IMG/VR virus record: IMGVR_UViG_3300030419_006954
Span: 1,933 to 65,932 of that record
Source: a virus
Strand: one strand, 5' to 3'
Length of the DNA: 64,000 bases
The notes beneath the pieces are model-generated. The model ran no database searches. It worked only from the letters and a program-made list of their open reading frames with translations, and was not told the origin of the DNA. Position numbers and translations under genes: made by a program. This document shows positions 22,301 to 31,854 of this stretch, piece by piece; the stretch's first letter is position 1; every line of letters begins with the position of its first letter.

Positions 22301-23056
22301 ATGGCATTTAAAGAACTATACGCATTTACCATTGATGATGAGCGGGAGGTGGAAAAAACCCACACACGCAAAAATAAGAAAACAGGCGAAGAGACGACTG
22401 TAACAAAAAAGGTCAAGGAGAAGGTTCCTGTCCAAGTTCGCTTAAAGCGACCATCTCGGAGGGAATTAGAAGACGCCGAGCTGGAATATTCTGTCGAAAT
22501 GAGCCGTTGTGTTAAGAGGGGTATCTTGACAAAGGCGATGCTGTATAAAAAATATAGTGATACAGGAGGGGTATGGAGTGAAGACGACGCTAAAGATTAT
22601 GGTAAGCTCTACAAAGAAATTTTTGACATCCAAAATGAATATGCTCGTTTGGAGACGGTAGATAAAAAAACCGAAAAGCAAAACAAAAAAATAGAAGATC
22701 TTAAGGAGAAATTGGCTTCCGCGAGACGCAAAATTGTAGATGCGGAATCAGCGATGCAGTCGCTCTTTGACCACACCGCTGATGTAAAGGCTCAAAATCG
22801 TCTTTTGCTTTGGTATACCTTAATGTTAACTCATATTCAGAAGGAGGACGAGGACGATCCTGTTCCTTATTTTAATGGTCTCGATTTCGAAGAAAAGATT
22901 GAAGACTACTATTTAAAGGAAGATGCTTCTGATGACTTTTATCTTGCTGTGGTTAAAAAGGTTACCACAATTTTAGCTTTTTGGTTCTTCAATCAAGCCT
23001 CCACTCCTGATGAGTTTAACAATCTCATCGAGCAAGTGGAAAAGGGTGAGCTTTGA
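22301..23056 (+). CDS. putative tail assembly chaperone, first of two
   Basis: The 251-residue protein is helical and highly charged. It lies where tail chaperones are found, directly before the tape measure gene. Residues 30-55 are basic; residues 100-150 form a coiled coil (VDKKTEKQNKKIEDLKEKL); the C-terminal part has LLLWYTLMLTHI and ILAFWFFNQASTPDEF. Many phages fuse the two chaperones by a frameshift. Here the next gene seems to start on a TTG that overlaps this stop codon, with an AAGGGTGAG ribosome-binding site. Confidence 0.5.
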   Translation: MAFKELYAFTIDDEREVEKTHTRKNKKTGEETTVTKKVKEKVPVQVRLKRPSRRELEDAELEYSVEMSRCVKRGILTKAMLYKKYSDTGGVWSEDDAKDYGKLYKEIFDIQNEYARLETVDKKTEKQNKKIEDLKEKLASARRKIVDAESAMQSLFDHTADVKAQNRLLLWYTLMLTHIQKEDEDDPVPYFNGLDFEEKIEDYYLKEDASDDFYLAVVKKVTTILAFWFFNQASTPDEFNNLIEQVEKGEL

Positions 23057-24036
23057 AAGATGAGTTCTATATTTCTTTAGTCGGAGAGGCTTTTGACGGA
23101 TATACAGAAGCTGTTTTAGATGACAAACCCGCCTATTTCAAGCATGTAAGCATTAAGGATCAAAGGTATCTACATAAGTTTTACGAAAAATATAAAGCTT
23201 TAGCTCTATCTAAGGGATTAGAAACAGAAAAAGATAGACTAGCTTATGTTATAAAAGAGGGAATTTGGACTCAGGAAGAAGATTCTAAAATAGGATCTTT
23301 GGAGTTTGAGATAAAAAACCTCAAAAAAACCCAAACCCAACTTCCATTGCCTTCTCAGCGGGAAGAAATGGGCAATACAATTACTGAGAGAACCAAAGAA
23401 TTAGCTAAATTATTAGCTGACAGACAAGAGGTAGTGGGAAAAACTGCGGAAGATTATGCGACATCAAGAAGTGGCGATGAAATTTTAAGGTTCCTGTTGT
23501 TCAAGGATGAAAAGCTAACCAAGCATTTTTACACAGAAGAAGAGTTCGGGGAACTAGAAACTTGGCAGGTAGCTCAAATCAATTTGCTCCAAGGTGATAT
23601 AGGTGAACGATTCACTGATATAAAAATTCAAGAAGCGGTTTTGAGGCCATTTTTTAGCATGTATTTATCTTTATGTGAAGATGTCGGGGCTTTTTATAGA
23701 AAGCCTGTTACTTCTTTGAGCATTTATCAGTTAAGGGTGGCTCTTTTTGGTAGAATGTTTTTTAATATTTTCCAAAACACCGACGATATTCCTGACAATA
23801 TAAAGCAAGATCCTGAGAAGCTTCTATCTTTCTCAGAAATGCAACAAAACAAAGATAAGCGCAAGACTGGCATAAGAGAAGATGCTGATGCTTCCGTGGT
23901 TTTCGGAGCAACTAAAGATGATATGAAAACATTTAATGTTCCACAGGGCAATAAACAACTAGCCGAAGAAGCGGACAAGCATGGAGGGAAACTCAATATG
24001 GAACAAATGATGAGATTAGCTGGGCATGATGTGTAA
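23053..24036 (+). CDS. putative tail assembly chaperone, second of two, TTG start
   Basis: The frame opens at TTG 23053, overlapping the previous TGA as TTGA. It gives 327 residues, helical and charged, with a long middle linker (KNLKKTQTQLPLPSQREEM) and a conserved-looking hydrophobic core (LRPFFSMYLSLCEDVGAFYRK, then LRVALFGRMFFNIF). By synteny it is the second tail chaperone, which would hold the tape measure protein before tube assembly. A stop codon in this frame at 23047-23049 makes a classical -1 frameshift unlikely. Confidence 0.5.
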   Translation: MKDEFYISLVGEAFDGYTEAVLDDKPAYFKHVSIKDQRYLHKFYEKYKALALSKGLETEKDRLAYVIKEGIWTQEEDSKIGSLEFEIKNLKKTQTQLPLPSQREEMGNTITERTKELAKLLADRQEVVGKTAEDYATSRSGDEILRFLLFKDEKLTKHFYTEEEFGELETWQVAQINLLQGDIGERFTDIKIQEAVLRPFFSMYLSLCEDVGAFYRKPVTSLSIYQLRVALFGRMFFNIFQNTDDIPDNIKQDPEKLLSFSEMQQNKDKRKTGIREDADASVVFGATKDDMKTFNVPQGNKQLAEEADKHGGKLNMEQMMRLAGHDV

Positions 24037-24051
24037 ATATTTGTGTAAATA
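24031..24051 (+). promoter_or_regulatory. tandem late-promoter-like boxes GTGTAAATA
   Basis: Two GTGTAAATA boxes (24031-24039, 24043-24051) twelve bases apart, before the tape measure ATG at 24070. The first overlaps the upstream stop codon. Confidence 0.5.
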
Positions 24052-24069
24052 ACACAAAGGTTTACGGTT

Positions 24070-27000
24070 ATGCCATTAAGAGTTCCAGCAGTAGTAACAG
24101 GATTAGAGGCCAGCATCGAGGCTCAAGCCAAGAGAGCGGGGAAAAATCTTAAGTTAAATTTAGGCACTAGCGCCAAAAGTATTGAAGGTTTGTCTCAACC
24201 TTTAGGGCGCATTACTGGTAAGGCAGACCAGTTTACCAAGTCGATGGAAGCCGCCAACGCAAGGGTGTTGGCTTTCGGTGCTTCCGTAGGCGTTCTGTCG
24301 GCTGTCACCCAAGGCTTTAAAGAATTGGTGAACACTACTATTCAGGTAGAGAAGCAGCTTGCTTCTATTAATAGTATTTTGGGGGCTACGAAGGGGGAGC
24401 TGGATTCTTTTAAGAAAACAATTTTTGAGGTTGCTCGCAATACAGAACAATCATTTGATACTGTTGCCAATGCAGCTTTAGAATTAAGTCGTCAAGGTTT
24501 AAAAACGGAGCAAGTTATAGAAAGACTAAATGACGCCATGATTCTTAGCCGCTTATCTGGGCTGGGAGCTTCAGAAGCTGTGGCGGGTTTGACCGCCGCT
24601 ATTAACTCTTTTAAGAAGGAGGGGGTAACAAGTGAACAAGTTCTAAACAAACTTTCTGCCGCATCCGTTAAAGCAGCTGTTTCGGAAAGAGACTTAATCG
24701 AGGCAATTAAGCGGTCAGGTTCAGTTGCTCAAACTGCTGGAGTTAGTTTGAACGAATTGGTTGGTGTGGTTAGTGCGGTCCAAGAAAGGACGGCGCGGGG
24801 TGGTGCTGTTATTGGTAACTCTTTTAAAACAATTTTTACTCGCATTCAAAGTCTAGATAAACTTAAGACGATGCAACAGTTAGGGGTCCAAGTAGAGGAT
24901 GCTTCAGGCCAAGTATTAAGTGCTACTCAGCTGATTCAAAACTTAGCAAAAACGATAGAAAGTCTCCCCGAAGCTCAAAGACTCCAGATAGCAGAGAATT
25001 TAGTGGGGAAATTCCAAATCGCTCCATTTTTGGCTATCTTAGATGACTACAATTCTAAAACCTCAAAAGCTATAGAGATTACTAAAGTGGCGGCTAATGC
25101 CACTAACGAGTCTTACAACCGAAATATAGCCTTAAACCAAACCCTTTCCGCTGCGATTAATGAAGCAACTGTAAATCTTAAAGAACTAGCTGACACTCTT
25201 GGCACAATTGGTATCACTGAAAGTTTACAAAATGTCTTAGGATTTTTTAACAACTTAGTAACCAATATTAAAGATCTTTTAGAGGGAGAGGGTATTGGTT
25301 CGGATTTCGCCAAAGGAATTGTTAAAGGAATAGGTGGAATCTTGGCTGGACCTGGATTAGCTATCTTCGGCGCTATTATTGCAAAACTTACTATTGATTT
25401 GGTGAGGTTCGGGACAGGATCTTTAAAAACCTTCTTTGGATTAAATAAAGCCGCCCAACAACAAAAGACTCTTCAGGGACAAATAGCGTCAACGCTTTTG
25501 GGTAACAAGGGGATACAGCAGCAAATTTTAGCTATTGAAAATAGCACGTTAAGCACAGAGCAAAAACGGGCCGCTCAAATCAAATTCTTTACAACCGCTT
25601 TAAATGAGCAGTTGCGAGTAATGACTCAGATGCAAGGCATTGCGGGTCGGATAGCTCCTGCCGTGCTTAGGGGGACTGCTGGCGCTAGAGGAGGAAAAGC
25701 GGCTGGAGGATATATTCCTAATTTCGATGCGGTTAGAGGCTATGGGTCAGAACGGCAAGCTATAGCTCGCGGCGTAGGGGGAGCCCCTCCCTCTGCTCGC
25801 CCAGTGAACATACCCAACTTTAATTTTGGAGGAGGGAGGCGTGGGCCTATTACCGCGAATACTAGTGAATTTATTGTTCCAAATTTCGCTGGGGGAAGTG
25901 GTTCAGCTATATTTAATCAAAATATGGTTTCCTCTATGGGTCTTCCTACGGGAGCTAGAAAAATTGGCGCTGCTGGTGGTTATATTCCTAATTTCCAAAG
26001 AGGTAAGAGTTTCCCCGCGAATATAAATACAAAAGACTCACTGGTTCTATTCGTGGGAGATAGGGGTGAAGATACCGTAATGAACATGTGGGCTGGTAGA
26101 GTTGGAGGAAAAACGAGGGCTTACACATCTCCAGCTTTAGCTGATAAAGCAAAAGCTACAGATGTCGCTAATGTGAGAGTTCCAATTTTTAGAATGAAAC
26201 CCAAGGGCAAAAACAAAGAGCCCATGGATATTCAAACCATTAAAAGGAGTCTTTCTAAGAATGCTACAGAAAACGCAGAAAGGTTTGCTAAAAGTTTAAG
26301 TGGTAGGAGAGACTTGCCCAGCTTAACAAAAAACCAAATTACAGGTCTATTTAACCCAGGAGCTTTTGAGGGTTTTGCTGGGAGTATTTTTGAGGTGTCA
26401 TTGGCAGCTATATTGGGTAGTAAACAATTTCTTGATTATGCCTCTAGAACTGAAACCTCAAGAATTGATTTGCCATATTCGCCAAGATTATTCAACAAGT
26501 TCGGAGCGCGGGGCAAAGGACGAAGGGGGGCAGAGGTAAAGGCTAACGCCAGCACTGATCTTGTTGGAGGTGCCGCTGTTAAATTTTATGATGTTCTAGG
26601 AAGGGGAAGGGCTGCGGCAAAATATAAAAAAGAGAGATTAGGCAAACATCTTTCAAAAACCATGGCTCTTTCGAGATATGGTATTAGTAATCAGGCTTAT
26701 GCAAGGATAAACGCAAAATACGGCACAGTAAGTGCGGGGTCGATAAGTCAGTGGAGGTTAGAGCAAGGTCGGATTCCAAGAATGGCTGAAGGCTATATCC
26801 CAAACTTTGCCAAAGGCCCGTTGCAAGAATCCATAGAAAGAGAAAAAGCAGCAGGGCTTTCTATTAGTCAAATTAGAATCAACCAAGACTCCAGACTTAA
26901 AAATGCAGACAACCCAATGGGTCTTGCTGTGACGAATACAAGGGATGAGCCTACTGGGGCTATTCCTTTTGTTGCTGGGGGGTATATACCAAACTTTAGA

Positions 27001-30000
27001 ATCAACCACCCATACAGATCAGCGACACCTGCACCTGCACCTGGAAGAGCAGCACCCCCTTCTGCTCCTCCTTCGGGGCCAAACCCCCCAGGAGCCCAAA
27101 GAGATTTACTAGGCCCAATCTTTGCGGTCACCGCCGCGATGTCTGCTTTACAAGGGGCTACGTCGGGAGCTGAAGATGGGATGGCGAAATTCACCAACAC
27201 TCTGGCCTCTGCTTTAGCGGGTGTCAGCACAGCTGTATTTGCAGGGACCGCTATAACTGGCTTCGGCAAAGATATACAACAGGGTGGCGGAAGATTTAAA
27301 AAAGCCATGGGAGGAGCCGTCAAGGGTCTTGGGCATTTTGGGATGGCGCTGGGGATAGGACTGGCTGCTTGGAAAGCAGGTGTTGAGATCTTCAACCAAG
27401 TGACTGGAGCCAATAAGAGAGCGGCTCTAGCCACAGGTGCTCTTGCCGATGCTAGCGAGAAGCTGGCTGTAAAGTTCGGCTCCTTATCTAAGGAGAGACA
27501 AGCGGAAATTGGATTTGAATCAAAAGAGGCTGTGGTAGAGGGAACTGTGGAGGAGACTGTGCATGTCGCGAATGAAATCTTGATGAGAGACATGTTAGGA
27601 ATTAAAGGTTTTAATTTGCGAAAAAAACATTTCGCCCCAGTGTTTGCAGGGCCTTTAGGACCAGCTGGAATGCTTGCGGCCCCGCATATCCCAGGCATGA
27701 AGACAGTTACCCAGCAGGAACAAAGGCGTTTTGGATTTGGGAAGGCTGGGAAAGAGCTGAAAAAAGCCTATACCGATTTGGGAAATCAATTCATCGCTCT
27801 AGGCGGCACAGCAAAGCAACTTGATGAAGCGTTAGACACGTTAGGGGCAGACCTAAGCGACAAAGGAAAGTTTAAAAAAGCCATAGAATTACTGAATAAA
27901 AGAAACGAAAAAACGATTAAAGAATCCGCTGCTTTTGGCAAGATGCTAGATAGCCTCTTTAAAATAGATGAAAAAGGTTTAAAAGGGTTAGAGAGGCTCT
28001 TGAAAGACTTAAGTGGGCCTCTCGTCGGCCCAGCAGGAAGAGGGGGAGCCACTGGAGCTTTGGAGCAGTTAAGAAGAAAGGCGGGTCCAGATTTCAAGAC
28101 AGCTGGATCAGACTTATCTCTGGAACAAAAAAGGGTTTTAATAATAGAAAGAATAAAAAAAATCCAAGCAGAGATATCCCAAAATGTTTCTAACGCAAAG
28201 AGAATAGAATTAACGTTGGCTCAAAAAATACTTAAGTCAGCACTAGACCTATCTGTTTTAGAGTCCACAATGTCGCGGGAGTTAAAAGAACAAGTGGCAT
28301 CTGCTAAAATCTTGGGGTCTAGAAGTAAGGAACAGATTAGAGATTTGGAAACCCAATTATTCCAAACAGAACAAGAAAACCAAAAAATAAAAGCAAGAGC
28401 TGCGCTAATAAAAGAATCAATAGATTTACTAAAGGGACTCTCGATTGACGACAAAAAAAGAGAGGAGCTGGAAAGAAGACTGCTTCAATTGCAAAAAGAC
28501 GGGCTGCTAAACCTAAAAGAAGTCGAAAAGGTCATCTCAGAAATTTTAACCGCAACGGAGATGACAGGGGTGAACTCGAAAGACTTAGCTGAAAAGTTTA
28601 TAGAAGGTCATAAGGCTGGAGAAAAACTGCTTGATGCAATGCAAGAAGTGGATCTGAATATTAGAAGGTCAGCAGATAATGCGGCAAATTTAAAAGATGA
28701 GCTAGAAAGGGCAGCAGAAGCGTTCGATTTAGTAGCTCGACAGGCTTCTTTTGGAGTAACTTTTGGCGCTGATCAGGAGCTGGATAGACTGCGATCCGAT
28801 CAGCAACGTTTACAAAGAGCGGGTCAACTTACCATGAGACCTGGTGACCAAGAGGCTAACGCTTTGGCGTTAGCTAGAAATAAAGTGGCACAAGAGGAAC
28901 AAAATGCAATAACGAAGCGAGAAAACTTGTTAAGAAGAGCGAGGGAAACACCAATGTCTGCAATTGGTGTAGATAGTGAAACTGGTAATGCCCTTATGAG
29001 GGCTATAGCGCGGGGCGCACCACAAGAAGAGCGAGATACTATTGTGGCAAAAGGTCAGGAAAGATTGAAGGAGATGATATCTGGAGCTAAGGATGTTGAC
29101 GCGGTAATCAAAATTTTACGAGACAGTCTAGAGGCAGCTAGCATAGACCAAGTAAACGCTATAAAGAAACAAATACAGGTTCTTGAAGAGGGGAAAAAAA
29201 CAACCGAGCGACAAATAACAGCCGCAAAAGCAACAGCAGAAGCCGAACTAGAGCTTATAACCGCTAGAGATAAAGCTTTATCTGCTTTGCAGAGCCGAAT
29301 TACAGGTTCAGGTTTAATGGGACTGGATGCACGGACAAGGGCGGGACTCAGGCGAAAAAAAGCAGTTGAATTAACAGACCCTAACAATCCACTAAGCGCA
29401 GGTTCTGGGTTTGAAGGATTAACTCCTAGAGAGGCCGAGGAATTAAGTGACATGCGAAGGACTGCTTGGGATCGAATTATGGAAAGACCAGAATTTGACA
29501 CCTTAACTAATGCCGACGCTCTTGCGACAAAAGTCGAAAATGCAGCTATAAATTTCAAAAACACGATGTCCGACGCTTTAGTCGATTCCATAATTAAGGG
29601 AGAGAATTTGGGGGATGTTCTTAGGAGTGCTGCCACTGATTTTTTTACTTTGCTCTCTAAGGCTTACATGGAAAGCGCTGTTAATCAACTCATCGGAAGC
29701 ACTTTTCCAAAACCCGCTGCAAGCGGTGGTGGAGGCGGCGGCGGTGGTAGAGGCGGCGGCGGTGGCCTCTTGGGTTTTATTGGAAGTCTTTTAACTGGGA
29801 AAAACAGCGGGGGTCTTGTTACGGGAGGATCGGGAATAAAAGACGATGTTCCCACTTTATTAACAGGTGGTGAATTTGTTATCAGGAGAAGCGCTGTATC
29901 AAGATACGGACCAGAGTTTCTTGAGGCTTTAAACAGAGGGGGAATTCAAACCATGCAAAGAGGTGGGCTCTTTAGCCCAGGAACTTACGGGCAAGGAGCG

Positions 30001-31047
30001 ATAACGGGACAGAGAAACCTTTTAGATTTTGCTACGCAGTCAGCCACCCGTGGTCAATTTGATCAACTTAGTGGAGGGGCTGGGTTCGGAGCAGTATCAT
30101 TGGAACCGATGAGCGCCCGATTAACTATGTTCGGGAGGAGAAACAGTCCACTGTTTCAGAGAGAGCAAGACTCACAAAGAGAGGCTTTTGGACTTTACGT
30201 TCGCCAAGTTCAACATGAAGAAGAAATAAGAAGACAAGACGAAGAAAGAAGGAGAGGTTTTAGAAACTCTATAATAATGGCCGCTGCTAGCGTAGCATTG
30301 AACGAATTTGCCACGGGTTTTAGTGAATCAATGAAGGCTAGTAAGGGCACGGACCAAGGCCCACTTAGTAGACTTTGGAGTGCAGTGGGAGCTGGTGTTA
30401 CAGGCTTTGAAGGTGAAGGAGGGCAAAGATTTGGCGGATTACTAAACTTTGGCCCCAGACCAGAAGGTCTGCTTCCATCACAAATACGCGCTGGCTCAGG
30501 GACAACAACCGTTGCTCCCCACACACATAATAGCGGTGGCGGTGTTGTTAACACAGGAGCGCCTCTTTCACCACTGCCCAGCCGCACTCGACCTGTTACC
30601 CCACTTACCCAAGAACAGAGAGCAGACATCGCAACGGGAGGGAGCGGAGGACTCCATTGGACTAACCCCGATCATTTTTCGAGTGGTGGCTACATTTCTC
30701 CCACTGCTGGAGTAGATACGGTCCCAAGCATGTTGTCGGGTGGAGAATTTGTGATGAACGCTGCCGCCACTCAACGCATGGGTCGCGGAAATCTGGCCGC
30801 TCTTAATGCTGGCGGTGGTGCGGGAGGTGGCGACGAGGCAATAGTCGCTAGGCTCGATGAGCTTATTGCTGTAACTGATGGAAGCGGAGAAAGCGTTATC
30901 AACATTACCGTTAATTCTGACGGCACTGAAACTCAAGGCGGTAATGGTGACGAGCAGCAGCAGAACCTAGCCATTAAAATTAAAGATGTTGTAAGACAAG
31001 TTATTGCTGAAGAGCAAAGATTAGGGGGCTCATTAAGAAGGAATTAA
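24070..31047 (+). CDS. tail tape measure protein with embedded nuclease-like domain
   Basis: The 2,325-residue protein has a TP901-type tape measure domain at about 55-260 (ASINSILGATKGELDSF, AALELSRQGLKTEQVIERL, GVVSAVQERTARGG), coiled coils around 1290-1750, a Gly-rich stretch near 1885, and two copies of the typical C-terminal pattern, GGLVTGGSGIKDDVPTLLTG near 1917 and GGYISPTAGVDTVPSMLSGG near 2210. It would set tail length and enter the tube. Linkers of the type GGYIPNF occur at 546-552, 580-584 (shortened), 601-606 (shortened), 636-642, 907-913 and 970-976. Between 643 and 906 lies a domain with Glu767, Glu775, Asp800 and Glu822-Val-Lys824, spaced as in PD-(D/E)XK nucleases. Confidence 0.88.
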   Translation: MPLRVPAVVTGLEASIEAQAKRAGKNLKLNLGTSAKSIEGLSQPLGRITGKADQFTKSMEAANARVLAFGASVGVLSAVTQGFKELVNTTIQVEKQLASINSILGATKGELDSFKKTIFEVARNTEQSFDTVANAALELSRQGLKTEQVIERLNDAMILSRLSGLGASEAVAGLTAAINSFKKEGVTSEQVLNKLSAASVKAAVSERDLIEAIKRSGSVAQTAGVSLNELVGVVSAVQERTARGGAVIGNSFKTIFTRIQSLDKLKTMQQLGVQVEDASGQVLSATQLIQNLAKTIESLPEAQRLQIAENLVGKFQIAPFLAILDDYNSKTSKAIEITKVAANATNESYNRNIALNQTLSAAINEATVNLKELADTLGTIGITESLQNVLGFFNNLVTNIKDLLEGEGIGSDFAKGIVKGIGGILAGPGLAIFGAIIAKLTIDLVRFGTGSLKTFFGLNKAAQQQKTLQGQIASTLLGNKGIQQQILAIENSTLSTEQKRAAQIKFFTTALNEQLRVMTQMQGIAGRIAPAVLRGTAGARGGKAAGGYIPNFDAVRGYGSERQAIARGVGGAPPSARPVNIPNFNFGGGRRGPITANTSEFIVPNFAGGSGSAIFNQNMVSSMGLPTGARKIGAAGGYIPNFQRGKSFPANINTKDSLVLFVGDRGEDTVMNMWAGRVGGKTRAYTSPALADKAKATDVANVRVPIFRMKPKGKNKEPMDIQTIKRSLSKNATENAERFAKSLSGRRDLPSLTKNQITGLFNPGAFEGFAGSIFEVSLAAILGSKQFLDYASRTETSRIDLPYSPRLFNKFGARGKGRRGAEVKANASTDLVGGAAVKFYDVLGRGRAAAKYKKERLGKHLSKTMALSRYGISNQAYARINAKYGTVSAGSISQWRLEQGRIPRMAEGYIPNFAKGPLQESIEREKAAGLSISQIRINQDSRLKNADNPMGLAVTNTRDEPTGAIPFVAGGYIPNFRINHPYRSATPAPAPGRAAPPSAPPSGPNPPGAQRDLLGPIFAVTAAMSALQGATSGAEDGMAKFTNTLASALAGVSTAVFAGTAITGFGKDIQQGGGRFKKAMGGAVKGLGHFGMALGIGLAAWKAGVEIFNQVTGANKRAALATGALADASEKLAVKFGSLSKERQAEIGFESKEAVVEGTVEETVHVANEILMRDMLGIKGFNLRKKHFAPVFAGPLGPAGMLAAPHIPGMKTVTQQEQRRFGFGKAGKELKKAYTDLGNQFIALGGTAKQLDEALDTLGADLSDKGKFKKAIELLNKRNEKTIKESAAFGKMLDSLFKIDEKGLKGLERLLKDLSGPLVGPAGRGGATGALEQLRRKAGPDFKTAGSDLSLEQKRVLIIERIKKIQAEISQNVSNAKRIELTLAQKILKSALDLSVLESTMSRELKEQVASAKILGSRSKEQIRDLETQLFQTEQENQKIKARAALIKESIDLLKGLSIDDKKREELERRLLQLQKDGLLNLKEVEKVISEILTATEMTGVNSKDLAEKFIEGHKAGEKLLDAMQEVDLNIRRSADNAANLKDELERAAEAFDLVARQASFGVTFGADQELDRLRSDQQRLQRAGQLTMRPGDQEANALALARNKVAQEEQNAITKRENLLRRARETPMSAIGVDSETGNALMRAIARGAPQEERDTIVAKGQERLKEMISGAKDVDAVIKILRDSLEAASIDQVNAIKKQIQVLEEGKKTTERQITAAKATAEAELELITARDKALSALQSRITGSGLMGLDARTRAGLRRKKAVELTDPNNPLSAGSGFEGLTPREAEELSDMRRTAWDRIMERPEFDTLTNADALATKVENAAINFKNTMSDALVDSIIKGENLGDVLRSAATDFFTLLSKAYMESAVNQLIGSTFPKPAASGGGGGGGGRGGGGGLLGFIGSLLTGKNSGGLVTGGSGIKDDVPTLLTGGEFVIRRSAVSRYGPEFLEALNRGGIQTMQRGGLFSPGTYGQGAITGQRNLLDFATQSATRGQFDQLSGGAGFGAVSLEPMSARLTMFGRRNSPLFQREQDSQREAFGLYVRQVQHEEEIRRQDEERRRGFRNSIIMAAASVALNEFATGFSESMKASKGTDQGPLSRLWSAVGAGVTGFEGEGGQRFGGLLNFGPRPEGLLPSQIRAGSGTTTVAPHTHNSGGGVVNTGAPLSPLPSRTRPVTPLTQEQRADIATGGSGGLHWTNPDHFSSGGYISPTAGVDTVPSMLSGGEFVMNAAATQRMGRGNLAALNAGGGAGGGDEAIVARLDELIAVTDGSGESVINITVNSDGTETQGGNGDEQQQNLAIKIKDVVRQVIAEEQRLGGSLRRN

Positions 31048-31050
31048 AAA

Positions 31051-31854
31051 GTGTTTGGGACAAAGCTAAATTATGATTCCCATTTTTTTGTTAATGGGGA
31101 AGAAATATCGGGGATAGACTCGATAGAGATTGGTTATCAAAATTCCGCCAATGTTACTAAACCTCTTGGTTATCATGGGGGAGTCGTAACGGTGGGGGGA
31201 CCAACCCAACAAAGCTTATCTGTTTCAAGATACTTAATTTCCAACACTCCTTTAGAATCTTTTTCTAACGGTCAAAAATTTACAGGAAGCTTGAATTATG
31301 AAGGAGGCTCTTATGGTTTTAATAGTGGCTATATAACAGATGTTTCTGTTAATTGTGCAGTGGGCGCGATTCCGCGAACAAATTATAATTTTGTCGTGTA
31401 TGATGAGTTGACAGGAGTAGATGCTTCTGGGACACAGACCAGCGATATATATATTCCAAGCCAAGGATCTATTTCGATCACTTGCGATAATGTAAGCACC
31501 AACAGGGTATTGGGATTTGATTACAGGGTAGAATCGCCTATAAAACCATATTATACAATAGGCTCAGAAAACCCAGCTGAAGTTAAGTATGTGGGACCGA
31601 ATACTTACACAGCCTCAGTTCAGTTAGAAGTAGATGACGTTTTCCCAGAAAGCGGATATACATTTTTGACTTCTGGAAAAGATGGGAGAGGAGGAAAGTT
31701 CAACCAAACTAACGTAATTTTGTCTGTCAATGGGAGAGACGGGACAAACATAAAAAATTATCCAATCCCCTCCCCTGTTTTAGTAGGCGAACAGTTAAGC
31801 GCTTCTGCTGACGGATCTCTACGGTTAACTCTTAATTATATAGGACACATGTAA
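31051..31854 (+). CDS. distal tail protein, tail-tube-like fold
   Basis: GTG 31051, three bases past the tape measure stop, starts a 267-residue beta-rich protein. Its pattern (GIDSIEIGYQNSAN near 18, YITDVSVNCAVGAIPRTNY near 90, then Ser/Thr-rich strands) resembles the 32809, 18832 and 4632 proteins, suggesting a tube-like fold. Proteins in this position form the tail tip. The stop overlaps the next ATG by one base. Confidence 0.5.
   Translation: MFGTKLNYDSHFFVNGEEISGIDSIEIGYQNSANVTKPLGYHGGVVTVGGPTQQSLSVSRYLISNTPLESFSNGQKFTGSLNYEGGSYGFNSGYITDVSVNCAVGAIPRTNYNFVVYDELTGVDASGTQTSDIYIPSQGSISITCDNVSTNRVLGFDYRVESPIKPYYTIGSENPAEVKYVGPNTYTASVQLEVDDVFPESGYTFLTSGKDGRGGKFNQTNVILSVNGRDGTNIKNYPIPSPVLVGEQLSASADGSLRLTLNYIGHM

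Noticed and set aside
23040-23060. Programmed -1 frameshift between the tail chaperone genes
   Set aside because: The downstream frame is closed by TGA at 23047-23049, and no slippery heptamer lies between it and the upstream stop.
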